Assembly: GCF_038002225.1 (NCBI RefSeq)
Contig: NZ_JBBOCA010000001.1
Coordinates: forward strand, 5,394,001-5,458,000
DNA: 64,000 nucleotides
From: Paenibacillus sp. FSL R7-0204
GTDB lineage: Bacteria; Bacillota; Bacilli; Paenibacillales; Paenibacillaceae
Direction of reading: 5' to 3'
The position numbers were made by a program, and so were the translations under genes. Of this stretch, positions 55,441 through 64,000 are shown piece by piece (position 1 is the stretch's first letter; each line of letters starts with the position of its first letter). The notes under the pieces were generated by a model. It made no database searches. It had not been told where the DNA came from and was given only the letters and a program-made list of their open reading frames with translations.

Positions 55441-56775
55441 CTACCCGTGGTCAATCGACTGCAGCATCAGAACGGCCTTGGCTACAATGGTATCCATATA
55501 GCTGATCTCGATCTCCAGCTTGCAGGTGCGGCGGCTGATCTCCAGCAGCTTCGGCATGACGGTGATGGAATGCTCAATCTGTACCGGACGGATGAAGTAG
55601 GTGGACATATTGTCCAGCACATAGTCGTTCCCGGTGATGTCCTTGGCTGCTTTGAAGGCGGACAGGGTCATCAGGGTGGACAGAACCCCTTCCGAGATCG
55701 TTCCCAGATCGGTCGCCATCTGCGGGGTAATGAAGCCGTGGAAGAACAGCCTGCCCTCCTCATCCCGCTCATCCGCGAACCCGTTCCAGATCAGATGATC
55801 GAACGTCTCTCCCAGCTGCGGCTGATTGCTGGCGTCACGCAGGCTCTGCAGCACTTCACGCCGGGTGACCGATCCTACCAGCTTGCGGTTGCGGTCCACA
55901 ATGGGCAGAAAATCGATCCCCTCCCACATCATAATCTGCGCCGCCGAAGCCAGCGAGGTCTGGAGTGCAGCGGTGACCGGACTGCGCACCATCGCCTTTT
56001 CAATAATTTGCCCTTCGCTGAGATCCTCCACATCACGCCGGCCTACAATCCCGATAACCCGGTTCCACTCATCGGTGACCGGGAACCGCTGCTCACCGCT
56101 GGCCTGCGCCAGTTCACGCAGCTCTCCTACGGTGCTGGAGATTTTGAGCGTGTTCAGCCGCAGCTTGCCCTCCACAATATCCTCTACCAGCATGATCTTC
56201 TTCTTAATCAGCCGGTCAAAGATCGCACGGTTAATCATCGAAGCCACCGTAAACGTATCATGTCTGGATGAGATGACCGGCAGGTCCAGCTCATCGGCCA
56301 GCGCTTTGACCTCGCGGCTGGTGCCGAAGCCCCCCGTTACAAGAACCCCGGCCCCCTGCTCCAGCGCAAGTGAGTGCACATCATCGCGGTTCCCTACGAT
56401 CAACAGGCTGTCGGCATCGATGTACCGGATCATGGCATCGACCTTCATCGCACCGATCACATATTTATGAAGATGCTTGTTCAGACCCTCTGCTCCTCCA
56501 AGCACATGCCCCTCAACAATATCTACAACATCCCCGAAGGTTAACTGCTCGGAAATATTACGCGGCTTCTTCTCCACCCGGACCGTGCCAATCCGTTCCT
56601 TGGTGATGACGATGCCCAGGTTCTCCGCTTCCTTCACCGCACGGTAAGCCGTGCCTTCGCTGACCCCCATCTCCTTCGCCAGCTTGCGGACGGAGATCTT
56701 GGTTCCCACCTTCAGACTCTCAATGTGCTGCAGCAGTTGTTCATGCTTTGTGATGTTATCGCCTTGACCTTCCAA
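55441..56775 (-). CDS. ytoI: YtoI-like protein: HTH, DRTGG, two CBS, hotdog domain
   Basis: A 444-residue protein. A GntR-like winged helix (ISVRKLAKEMGVSEGTAYRA, ~27-46) is followed by a DRTGG domain (LLIVGNRDDVH, VLVTGGFGTS), two CBS motifs (GIVGRRDVEDLS and PIVDRNRKLVGSVTRREVL) and a C-terminal hotdog thioesterase-like domain (FFHGFITPQMATDLG). CBS pairs bind adenine nucleotides; the role is unknown but probably regulatory. The start is TTG at 56775, 6 nt after GGGGGTG. Confidence 0.92.
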   Translation of the reverse strand: MEGQGDNITKHEQLLQHIESLKVGTKISVRKLAKEMGVSEGTAYRAVKEAENLGIVITKERIGTVRVEKKPRNISEQLTFGDVVDIVEGHVLGGAEGLNKHLHKYVIGAMKVDAMIRYIDADSLLIVGNRDDVHSLALEQGAGVLVTGGFGTSREVKALADELDLPVISSRHDTFTVASMINRAIFDRLIKKKIMLVEDIVEGKLRLNTLKISSTVGELRELAQASGEQRFPVTDEWNRVIGIVGRRDVEDLSEGQIIEKAMVRSPVTAALQTSLASAAQIMMWEGIDFLPIVDRNRKLVGSVTRREVLQSLRDASNQPQLGETFDHLIWNGFADERDEEGRLFFHGFITPQMATDLGTISEGVLSTLMTLSAFKAAKDITGNDYVLDNMSTYFIRPVQIEHSITVMPKLLEISRRTCKLEIEISYMDTIVAKAVLMLQSIDHG

Positions 56776-57002
56776 CTGTTACACCCCCATACCCCGATCT
56801 GTACTATTCTGTACCCATTATACATGCTGCCCGTACCGGAGTACAGCAGGTTACACTGTATCTTTCAAAAGTTATGACAGCCGGGAATATATATATAACA
56901 CCGGGCAACTTACTCCCGGCAGGATAGGCACGCACAGGTAACCCCCGGTCCGCCGCAATGGCAAACAGGGGGTACTTTTACACCATTGGCTCTATACCTG
57001 GA

Positions 57003-57287
57003 CTATGATCTCTGCGACACCCGGCCTTCTTCGTTCCACTTGCCCTGCCACTGCGCCAGCTTGGCCTTACGGACGGCATCCAGACGCTTCTGCTTCTCTT
57101 CATCCACTCCGATAATGAAATGCAGATGCGAGGCAATAACCAGGAACGCGAAGACACACCAGACGATACCGAAGCCGAGCACCCAGCCGGATCCATTCTG
57201 AAAAGACAGCTTCGGCAGCGCGTATAACAGCATGGCCAGGGCAATCAGCAGATACACGGAATGCTTGAATTTACTTTTTTTTCTCAT
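57003..57287 (-). CDS. Small two-helix membrane protein
   Basis: A 94-residue protein: basic start, two hydrophobic helices (SVYLLIALAMLLYAL and GWVLGFGIVWCVFAFLVIAS), and a charged C-terminal helix with DEEKQKRLDAVRKAKLAQW. No family recognised. The start is ATG with AGGAGC upstream. Confidence 0.65.
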   Translation of the reverse strand: MRKKSKFKHSVYLLIALAMLLYALPKLSFQNGSGWVLGFGIVWCVFAFLVIASHLHFIIGVDEEKQKRLDAVRKAKLAQWQGKWNEEGRVSQRS

Positions 57288-57470
57288 TGCAGGACCGCTC
57301 CTTCGCTCTACAGGATTGTTAGAATGAATCTATATCTCTATTCTATGAACCTGCAGCCTGAAATATGAGACAAGCTGCGTAATTTTTCAGCAGGATGACA
57401 ATGCCTTGTTAGCAGATTCTATCCTGCATGGCTCGGGTATGAGATGATATATAGCGAAGGAGGAATGACC

Positions 57471-58046
57471 TTGAATCCCATTTATAGCCAGACCCGGTAC
57501 ATCGCCCGCAAAAAAATATTTTCTGCACTGGGCGGAAAACTACATATCTCGGGTGATTCGGGGGAGCTGCTGCTATTCTCGGAAATGAAAGCGTTCCGGC
57601 TGAGAGAGGACATTACACTGTACCCCGACGAGACTATGGGGAGGGAGCTGCTGCGGATTAAAGCGCGCAAGATTCTTGATATCAGCTCAACCTATGATGT
57701 GTATGATATGGAGACCGGGGAAACGGTGGGTGCACTCCGCCGCAAAGGCCTGAAGTCTCTCATCAAGGACGAGTGGGCTATCCTGGACACGCAGGATAAC
57801 GAGATCGGCACCATAAAGGAGGATAATGCCTTCCTTGCGCTGCTGCGCCGCGCGGTTGCCATTATTCCGCTGAAATATAACTTGGAGATCGGAGGAATGG
57901 TGATTCCTGCCTTCCGGTATAACTTCAACCCGTTTGTCACCAAAATCACTGCCGATTTCTCAAAGGACACCCACGGCAAGCTGGACCGCCGTCTCGGGAT
58001 GGCCGCTACTATTCTGCTGTGTCTGGTAGAGGGCAAGCAGGATTAA
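57471..58046 (+). CDS. LURP-one/scramblase-like protein
   Basis: A 191-residue protein. Strand pairs such as YDVYDMETGETVGALRRKGLKSL and WAILDTQDNEIGTIKEDN are typical of the tubby-like LURP-one/phospholipid-scramblase fold. It has one hydrophobic stretch at ~120-150. The start is TTG at 57471, 7 nt after AAGGAGG; two in-frame ATGs further upstream overlap or precede the site. It ends in a strong terminator. The role is unknown. Confidence 0.78.
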   Translation: MNPIYSQTRYIARKKIFSALGGKLHISGDSGELLLFSEMKAFRLREDITLYPDETMGRELLRIKARKILDISSTYDVYDMETGETVGALRRKGLKSLIKDEWAILDTQDNEIGTIKEDNAFLALLRRAVAIIPLKYNLEIGGMVIPAFRYNFNPFVTKITADFSKDTHGKLDRRLGMAATILLCLVEGKQD

Positions 58047-58083
58047 CAGATTGTAGCCCACTGTAATCATGGAGCGGCAAAAT

Positions 58084-58128
58084 AAAAAGGGTGATTCCAG
58101 AGCCGTATGGCCCTGAAATCACCCTTTT
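58084..58128. terminator. Strong terminator after the LURP-one gene
   Basis: AAAAAGGGTGATT and CAG/GCC pair with GGC/CTG and AATCACCCTTTT around GTAT, with one or two mismatches. T-rich on both sides, so usable in both directions. Confidence 0.85.
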
Positions 58129-58263
58129 CCTGTATCACAAGTGGAAACGGCATTGCCGTCCTTTTAAAGGACGGTACCGTTTCAGCGAGAAAGATAAGGA
58201 TAATTATAGCGCGAAGCATATAAATTCTTATCTTTGAACATATCCCCGATGCGCTGCCGGTGC

Positions 58264-58605
58264 CTATTGGGCGCCGTACATTTGGGACAGGCTGTCTGTG
58301 ATGATTTTGTTCACATCTTCGATAACCACACTAAGGCGGCGCTCTGCATCAAATAGACGGCGGATGCCCAGGTTCAGGTTAAGCACCTCGAAGAGCTTCT
58401 CCATCTTCTCCATGTCCTCCTGCGGAGGCATGTCCCCGCTCATCATCCGCTGCTGCAGCTCAATCTGGCTCTGGCGGAAGTTGTCAAGCATCTGCTTGCT
58501 CTCCGGATCTGCTTCGATCACCTTCATTGCACTGGTAATATCCGATACCTCACTGCTGTCCTTAATGGCACGCGCCAATTCATGCGCCTTGTCAATCACG
58601 TTCAT
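58264..58605 (-). CDS. YlbF/YmcA-family protein
   Basis: A 113-residue all-helical protein of the YlbF/YmcA/YheA family (NVIDKAHELARAIKDS, ESKQMLDNFRQSQIELQQ). Members YlbF and YmcA act in the Y-complex on RNA processing and development in B. subtilis; the YheA-like members are less known. The start is ATG at 58605 with GGAGGAGG 7 nt upstream. Confidence 0.82.
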   Translation of the reverse strand: MNVIDKAHELARAIKDSSEVSDITSAMKVIEADPESKQMLDNFRQSQIELQQRMMSGDMPPQEDMEKMEKLFEVLNLNLGIRRLFDAERRLSVVIEDVNKIITDSLSQMYGAQ

Positions 58606-58862
58606 TCTATTTCCTCCTCCAAGTGATGTTCGTCTCTGCTTCGCTACAAAGCCCCCGCTCATTCAGCAGGCAGCGGTCTATGCCTGTCCAGCAGCCAGTC
58701 CCGGGGGCTGTCCGCGCCCAAATTTGGCAGCCGTGCAAGTTCTGCCCGGGCATGCCTACTTCCTTCTGTGCTCCCGCCCTCCGGTCCGGACACGCCCGCC
58801 AGCCCCCTGGCTGCCGGCGATATTAATCCGCCCGGCACGGCTTTTTCGGGAATAGGTCAATC

Positions 58863-58890
58863 ACCAAGGGTCAGATGTCTCCATATGATG
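58863..58890 (+). promoter_or_regulatory. Possible sporulation (sigma-K-type) promoter of the yhe cluster
   Basis: ACC at 58863-58865 and CATATGATG at 58882-58890, with 16 nt between, resemble the sigma-K pattern AC-N16-CATAnnnTA with one mismatch. It lies 67 nt before the first YheC/D gene. The 350-nt gap 58606-58956 has no gene. Confidence 0.3.
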
Positions 58891-58956
58891 AATGATATGT
58901 AACCCTCAAGATTCATATTGCCGGCACCATGCTTGCCTACCGGAAGGAGATTCACG

Positions 58957-60324
58957 ATGTCTAAGCTAAAGATCCCGGTTCAAACGGTCCACTCGGGCAT
59001 CCTGCAGGAAAATGCTGTAATGCTAGGCGACAAATCCATGAAGAGGCTCAAAATACCGGCGCACGGAACCATTCAGCTGAACTTCGGCTCTTTCCGGCAG
59101 GAGGTTACTGTAATTCCTGTCCCCAAATCCGACAGCCTGCGTGTAAGTGAGGCACTCGGCCGGCGGCTTGGCTTAAGACAGCGCTTGACGCTTAACGCTT
59201 CCTACAGCACCGGCAGCCGCATCCTGCGACTGGGGCCGATGATTGGCGTCCTGGTGAGCCGCGACCATCCAGAACAGCCAGAGCGGGTCTTCGGCCAGAT
59301 CACCATGTTCTGCCGGGAGCTGACTCATGCCTGCCATGCACAAGGCGCCTATGTCTATTTCTTCACCCCGGAAGCGCTGGAATCACGCACCACTACCATC
59401 CAGGGCTGGGTCTACGATGAGGGCTGGCGGAAGCTGAGTCTTCCTGTTGCCGATGTGATCAACAATCGGCTGACCACGCGAAAGGTAGAGAATAAACCTA
59501 GCGTACAGCATTTTTTGGCAGATGTAAAATCCCGCTACGGAACCCACTTCTTCAACGAAAAGTTCCTAGACAAGACAGAGGTATTCGAGGCGCTGGCGCT
59601 GGACCCCGCCCTGCAGCGGTACTTGCCCGAATCGCATGCCCTGAACGGCTTCGCCATACTCAAAAAAATGTGCAGCAGCTATCCCAGCGTGTTCCTGAAG
59701 CCGGTACGCGGCAGCCTCGGCAAAGGCATTCTGCGCATTTCCAAGGAGGAAGGCGGCGGCTATCGGCTGCTGTCCACTACTCCGATGGGCACACGGAAGC
59801 AGAGCTATTCCAGTCTGGCGAAGCTATTTCAATCCATTGCCCCCAAGATGAAAACCACCCGCTTCCAGATCCAGCAGGGTCTCTCCCTGATGGAGCTTGG
59901 ACGGCGGCCGGTCGATTTCCGGGCACTGGTGCAGAAGAACGGGACCGGCAAATGGGGCGTCACCTCCATTGTGGCCCGGACCGCCGGAAGTAATCATTTC
60001 GTCTCCAATCTTGCCCGCGGCGGTACGCTCAGTACGGTCAAGGAGGCCGTCGGCAAAAGCAGTCTTCCATCCGGTGTCAAAGAAAGCACCCAGGTTCAGC
60101 TGCCCAGAGCGGCGCTAGCCATTGCAAGAGGGGTTGAGACCTACATTCCAGCTCATTTCGGTGAGCTCGGCATCGACCTCGCGCTTGACCAGTCCGGCCG
60201 GATCTGGCTGCTGGAGGTCAACTCCAAGCCGTCCAAGAACGACAATACACCCCTGAATGACCAGAAAATCAGACCCTCAGTCAAGCAAATGATTCTATAC
60301 TGCCGTTATCTGGCCGGGTTATAA
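58957..60324 (+). CDS. YheC/YheD-family ATP-grasp protein, paralogue 1
   Basis: A 455-residue protein of the YheC/YheD family (endospore coat-associated). The N-terminal ~90 residues are beta-rich. From ~95 (RLGPMIGVLVSRDH) runs the ATP-grasp-like part: VADVINNRLTTRKVE, FLKPVRGSLGKGILRIS, DFRALVQKNGTGKWGVTS and LGIDLALDQSGRIWLLEVNSKP, which hold the nucleotide and metal residues. The start is ATG at 58957 with GGAAGGAG 7 nt upstream. It is the first of four tandem paralogues. The substrate is unknown; ATP-grasp folds usually ligate amino or acid groups. Confidence 0.88.
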   Translation: MSKLKIPVQTVHSGILQENAVMLGDKSMKRLKIPAHGTIQLNFGSFRQEVTVIPVPKSDSLRVSEALGRRLGLRQRLTLNASYSTGSRILRLGPMIGVLVSRDHPEQPERVFGQITMFCRELTHACHAQGAYVYFFTPEALESRTTTIQGWVYDEGWRKLSLPVADVINNRLTTRKVENKPSVQHFLADVKSRYGTHFFNEKFLDKTEVFEALALDPALQRYLPESHALNGFAILKKMCSSYPSVFLKPVRGSLGKGILRISKEEGGGYRLLSTTPMGTRKQSYSSLAKLFQSIAPKMKTTRFQIQQGLSLMELGRRPVDFRALVQKNGTGKWGVTSIVARTAGSNHFVSNLARGGTLSTVKEAVGKSSLPSGVKESTQVQLPRAALAIARGVETYIPAHFGELGIDLALDQSGRIWLLEVNSKPSKNDNTPLNDQKIRPSVKQMILYCRYLAGL

Positions 60325-60334
60325 GGAGGACATC

Positions 60335-61513
60335 ATGACCACAACAGCAATGGGGTTCCTTGGCATTATGACAGGCCGTCGCCACGGGATTCCTCCCATC
60401 GCAGAGCCGGAGTTCTGCAGTCATCTCTGCCGTGCGGCCCCGCTGTATGAGCTGAAGGTCCTTGTTTTTCATCCGGAGGATGTGGCGGCGGACGGCTCCT
60501 ATGTCCGCGGATATCAATGGCAGAACGGACAATGGGAGCCTGCGCAGGCTCCGGCGCCAGACATTCTCTATAACCGCTGCTTCTACCGCACACCGGAGGA
60601 GAAACGAGCAGCATCGGCTGCCCTGTCTGTATTGACCCGCTGTCTGCCCTGGTCACGCGGGCTTCCTGATAAATGGGGAGTCTATGAGATTCTGCGGCGC
60701 AACCCCGCTACTGCCGCCCTGCTGCCGGAGACTGAGCTATACAGCAGCCGTGAAGCGCTTGGCAATATGCTCGCCGGAAGGGAATACGGCGTTTTCCTGA
60801 AACCCCGGACCGGCTCCCACGGCAAGCGCACCCTGCATGCTGTACTGCTCGGCAGAAGCGAAGGCGGCGGAGTGAAGGTGCGGGGCAGAGACCGGGATAA
60901 CAAAACTTTTCAATACGTTTTCGGTACGCTGGACGAAGGTCTGGACTGGATCGGCCGCTTCATCGGCCAGCACCGCTATATCATACAGCCTTACCTGCAT
61001 CTCACCGGCAGCGGAGGACAGCCGTTCGATGTACGTGTGCTGATGCAGAAGAACGGCACCGGTGCCTGGACCCTGACCGGCATGGCCGTCCGGCTCGGCA
61101 CCCGGGGATCACTGACCTCCAATCTGCACGGCGGAGGCACGGCCGTTCCCACGCTCCCCTTCCTGCTGGACGAATACGGCGCGGCAGGAAGAGACCTGCT
61201 GGAGGAGCTGACCCTGGCGTCTGCGCTCCTGCCTCCGCTGCTGGAAGAATCCTGCGGCAGACTAGGAGAGCTGGGCCTAGATTTTGGCATCGATGCCGGA
61301 GGGAGACTCTATCTGCTGGAAGCCAATACCAAGCCAGGGCGCACGGTGTTCCGGCTGACGGGCGACCGCCGGGCTGCTAGACTCGCCGCCGAGAACCCGC
61401 TGCGATATGCGCGCCATCTGCTGCTTACCTCAAGCAGCCATCACAATCTGCCTCCCGGGCAGCTCCGTTCACACGGGAGAATGATATCTATGGTTCCAAA
61501 GGAGGATTCATAA
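60335..61513 (+). CDS. YheC/YheD-family ATP-grasp protein, paralogue 2 (short form)
   Basis: A 392-residue paralogue lacking the N-terminal beta domain: it starts directly with MGFLGIMTGRRHGIP. It has PDILYNRCFYRTPE, FLKPRTGSHGKRTLH, FDVRVLMQKNGTGAWTLTG and LGLDFGIDAGGRLYLLEANTKPG. It begins 10 nt after paralogue 1 with AAGGAGG upstream, so it is part of one operon. Ends with a short basic tail. Confidence 0.88.
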   Translation: MTTTAMGFLGIMTGRRHGIPPIAEPEFCSHLCRAAPLYELKVLVFHPEDVAADGSYVRGYQWQNGQWEPAQAPAPDILYNRCFYRTPEEKRAASAALSVLTRCLPWSRGLPDKWGVYEILRRNPATAALLPETELYSSREALGNMLAGREYGVFLKPRTGSHGKRTLHAVLLGRSEGGGVKVRGRDRDNKTFQYVFGTLDEGLDWIGRFIGQHRYIIQPYLHLTGSGGQPFDVRVLMQKNGTGAWTLTGMAVRLGTRGSLTSNLHGGGTAVPTLPFLLDEYGAAGRDLLEELTLASALLPPLLEESCGRLGELGLDFGIDAGGRLYLLEANTKPGRTVFRLTGDRRAARLAAENPLRYARHLLLTSSSHHNLPPGQLRSHGRMISMVPKEDS

Positions 61514-62887
61514 ATGGGTCTCACTTTTTGCAATGTCCATTTCACCAAGCAACCTGATCGAGTAGTATATGTCTCGGGTGAACTGATGAGAAGCCTGAAA
61601 TTATCCGGCAAGAAAAATATCCGCCTGCGCCTCGGAAAAGATGCCATCCCGGCCACCATCAAGCCGATCAAGCGAGCCGGCAAGCACCTCTTCCTGGCCT
61701 CGGGCGTCAAAAGCGCCATCAAGGTCCCGAAGTCAGGCGGTATCTACCTGCGCAATCTGCAGAATGACGAGGTGCAGCTAGGGCCGCTGGTCGGTGTGCT
61801 CTCAGACGGACCCTCCTCCGCATCTCAGCCCTTCGGCTCCCGCACCGGCTTCATCAAGCAGCTGCTGCGCGAAGGCAGCAACAAATGCTACATCTTCGCC
61901 TTCATGCCTCGGGATATCGACTGGCAGCAGGAACAGGTCAACGGATATTTTCTGACGGCAAGCGGCCGCTTCGAGCGCAAGCTGGTGCCCCTGCCGGATG
62001 TCGTCTATAACCGCCTGCCCAGCCGCAGAGCTGAGACCTCCCCATACATCAACCAGTTGCGCGAGCGCTTCGGACGCAAGAAGATTCCGTACTTCAACTG
62101 GAGCTTCTTCAACAAATCGGATGTCTACCGGCTGCTGGAGAATGACGGGGCAGCGAACCGCTTCGTGCCTGAAACGCACAGTAACCCCAGCTCCGAACAA
62201 ATGCGGGATATGCTCGACCGTCACCACTTCGTCTATTATAAACCCTCGGCCGGCAGCCTGGGACACGGTATCTACCGCCTAACCTACCTGCCGAAGAAAG
62301 GGTACTTCGCCCGTTACCGCAGGAGCGGCAAGAATGTGCTGCTGCGCTTCACGACCTTCGACAGCCTGATGCGCATGCTGCGGGGACGCCACGGGCAGAG
62401 CATGCAGAACTATGTGGTCCAGCAGGGCATCCGCCTTATTGAGATCGACAACTGCCCGATTGATTTCCGCTTCCATATGCACAAAAACGGCAGCAATCAA
62501 TGGGTCGTGGTCGGGATCGGTGCCAAAAAAGCCGGACGGGGCAGTGTCACCACCCATCTGAAGAACGGCGGAGCGCTACTGACCCCGCAGCAGGCCCTCG
62601 GCCGTGTGTTCGGGGCCAGATCAGATGAAGTGCTCCAGCGCGCCAAGACCACTGCCGTCAAGCTCGCAGAATCCCTGGAGATCCAGCACCGCCATCTGCT
62701 CGGAGAGATCGGGTTCGATCTCGGCATTGACCAGGATGAGGATATCTGGATGTTCGAGGCCAATGCCAAACCGGGACGCTCTATCTTCCGCCACCCCTCC
62801 CTGCGCGCTGAGGGCAAAGCTTCCATTGAGCACATCCTGGAGCATTGTCTGTATCTCAGCAAATTCCGCAGGAGGGATGACTTGTGA
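61514..62887 (+). CDS. YheC/YheD-family ATP-grasp protein, paralogue 3
   Basis: A 457-residue full-length paralogue. It has the N-terminal beta domain (LTFCNVHFTKQPDRVVYVSG), LGPLVGVLSDGP, PDVVYNRLPSRRAETS, YYKPSAGSLGHGIYRLT, DFRFHMHKNGSNQWVVVG and IGFDLGIDQDEDIWMFEANAKPG. The ATG follows the previous stop directly, with AAAGGAGG upstream. It overlaps the next gene by 4 bases (GTGA), which suggests coupled translation. Confidence 0.88.
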   Translation: MGLTFCNVHFTKQPDRVVYVSGELMRSLKLSGKKNIRLRLGKDAIPATIKPIKRAGKHLFLASGVKSAIKVPKSGGIYLRNLQNDEVQLGPLVGVLSDGPSSASQPFGSRTGFIKQLLREGSNKCYIFAFMPRDIDWQQEQVNGYFLTASGRFERKLVPLPDVVYNRLPSRRAETSPYINQLRERFGRKKIPYFNWSFFNKSDVYRLLENDGAANRFVPETHSNPSSEQMRDMLDRHHFVYYKPSAGSLGHGIYRLTYLPKKGYFARYRRSGKNVLLRFTTFDSLMRMLRGRHGQSMQNYVVQQGIRLIEIDNCPIDFRFHMHKNGSNQWVVVGIGAKKAGRGSVTTHLKNGGALLTPQQALGRVFGARSDEVLQRAKTTAVKLAESLEIQHRHLLGEIGFDLGIDQDEDIWMFEANAKPGRSIFRHPSLRAEGKASIEHILEHCLYLSKFRRRDDL

Positions 62888-63996
62888 ACAGCCGGATACC
62901 CGATCCCAGCAAACCCGTAATCGCCATTCTGACTACCAGTGACCGGCTTAAGCAGTTCCGCGGCAACCGCAATAACTTTCGCGACATTATCCGTACTGGC
63001 AGAGAAATGGGCTATATGGTCTATGTCATCACGGTCCGTGACCTGAAGCTGAATGAACAGATCGTGACCGGTTATGTACCCTCCGCCAGCGGGAAGATCT
63101 GGTATGCCCTTCCTGTTCCTCTGCCGCAGGTCATCTATAACCGGATTCCCAACCGCGAGGAGGAGGAGAAAGCACCGGTCGCGCGCAAAATTGCCGAGTG
63201 CCTGGAGCATCCCGAGATCTCGCTGTACAATCCGAGCTTCTTCAATAAATGGAATCTCTTCGAGTGGCTCAAGGAATCCAAGGCCACCTCAAGGCATGTG
63301 CCCAAAACCCGCCGCCTGCGCAGCGCAGCGACCCTAACCGCGATGCTGAAGAATCACGAGAGCCTCTATCTCAAGCCGGAGAAGGGCAAGGCGGGCAAAG
63401 GTATCATGCGGCTGGGATACCGGCCGGACACTCTCCTTCCCTACCGGCTGCAGATTCAGAGCGGCAAAAAAAACACGACCTACAAGGCCGCGTCTGTCGA
63501 ACGGCTGTGGGCCCGGATCGGCCGCGAAAAAGGGTCCGCCCGCTATATTGTCCAGCAAGCGATCGTGCTTGCCGGACACCGCGGCCGCCCCTTCGATCTG
63601 CGGGTGCTGCTGCAGAAGAACGGCCGGGGCGCCTGGGCGGTAACCGGCATCGGTGCCCGGCTGGCCGGGGCCCGCAGCATCACCACCCATGTGCCGCGCG
63701 GCGGCAGCATTGAAGACCCCTCCAGCATGCTGGAGGGAACCTTCGGACCCGAGCAGGCAGAGGTTATCCTGAAGAATGTCTCTACCACGGCGCTGCTGGT
63801 TGCCCGGCAGATTGAGCGGGCTTCCTCCAGCATGCTGGGCGAGATGTCGATGGACCTCGGGGTCGATGAAGAAGGCGGAGTATGGTTTTTTGAAGCCAAT
63901 TCCCGACCGATGAAGTTCGACGAGCCGGCCATCCGCAAGCTGTCACTCGAACGCATTTTCCAATACGGCAATCATCTGTCCCGCCAATCCAAATAA
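62884..63996 (+). CDS. YheC/YheD-family ATP-grasp protein, paralogue 4 (short form)
   Basis: A 370-residue short paralogue (start NSRIPDPSKPVIAILTTSDR) with PQVIYNRIPNREEE, YLKPEKGKAGKGIMRLG, FDLRVLLQKNGRGAWAVTG and MSMDLGVDEEGGVWFFEANSRP. The start is GTG with AGGAGGG upstream, overlapping paralogue 3. The gene ends two or three bases before the window edge, so any further member of the cluster is out of view. Confidence 0.87.
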   Translation: MNSRIPDPSKPVIAILTTSDRLKQFRGNRNNFRDIIRTGREMGYMVYVITVRDLKLNEQIVTGYVPSASGKIWYALPVPLPQVIYNRIPNREEEEKAPVARKIAECLEHPEISLYNPSFFNKWNLFEWLKESKATSRHVPKTRRLRSAATLTAMLKNHESLYLKPEKGKAGKGIMRLGYRPDTLLPYRLQIQSGKKNTTYKAASVERLWARIGREKGSARYIVQQAIVLAGHRGRPFDLRVLLQKNGRGAWAVTGIGARLAGARSITTHVPRGGSIEDPSSMLEGTFGPEQAEVILKNVSTTALLVARQIERASSSMLGEMSMDLGVDEEGGVWFFEANSRPMKFDEPAIRKLSLERIFQYGNHLSRQSK

Positions 63997-64000
63997 TCCA

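Noticed and set aside
55279..56271. 330-codon frame antisense to ytoI
   Set aside because: It overlaps the CBS and hotdog part of ytoI and shows no protein pattern.

Overview
The window looks like a chromosomal segment of a Paenibacillus (Bacillales, spore former). The right part is GC-rich, and its gene order matches the Bacillus subtilis ytoI-ytpI-ytrI-ytrH-dnaE-accDA-pyk-ytvI-fxsA-citZ-icd-mdh neighbourhood. It carries sporulation genes (ytrH, ytrI, ytvI, yheC/D), a TPP riboswitch and Gram-positive Shine-Dalgarno sites throughout. The species assignment is inference from synteny and protein likeness.

Bases 1 to about 28,150 form an AT-rich accessory region, a defence island. In order it holds: an unknown partial gene; a STAND-type NTPase with an N-terminal nuclease-like domain; a Gabija system (gajA, gajB) with a third small co-transcribed gene; a long PemK/MazF-like protein; small unknown genes; a PD-(D/E)xK protein split by one in-frame TAA; an ApeA-like HEPN protein; a small nuclease-like protein; a DUF4304 protein; an IS4-family element with 7-bp target duplications inside a 45-aa membrane-peptide gene; a WG-repeat protein; a module of very small genes with a RecB-like nuclease and a frameshifted phosphotransferase, bracketed by two copies of a ~230-bp hairpin element; small HTH and zinc-knuckle proteins; a DUF4238 protein; a two-gene CBASS (CD-NTase plus SLATT membrane effector); and a DUF4062 protein. 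No integrase is visible. The left end lies outside the window.

The right junction is at about 28,153, where AT-rich sequence abuts a 5'-truncated yfbR-like 5'-deoxynucleotidase gene. Beyond it lie: thiH-thiG-thiS-tenI under a TPP riboswitch; an unknown anchored protein; an SDR oxidoreductase; an amidohydrolase and a GNAT acetyltransferase; the TCA genes citZ, icd and mdh with a cre-like site; ytvI; fxsA, a thioesterase and an MFS transporter; a G1 glutamic peptidase; pyk; accDA; a PgpA-like phosphatase; dnaE; ytrH-ytrI-ytpI; ytoI; a scramblase-like protein; a YlbF-family protein; and four tandem YheC/YheD ATP-grasp genes running to the window end.

Functionally, the left part concentrates abortive-infection and nuclease modules, several of them decayed, which is typical of an island with high gene turnover. 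The right part is housekeeping: thiamine, the TCA cycle, glycolysis, fatty-acid synthesis, replication and sporulation. pfkA, ytsJ and nrnA, expected from B. subtilis synteny, are absent here. No tRNA, rRNA or CRISPR array was seen.
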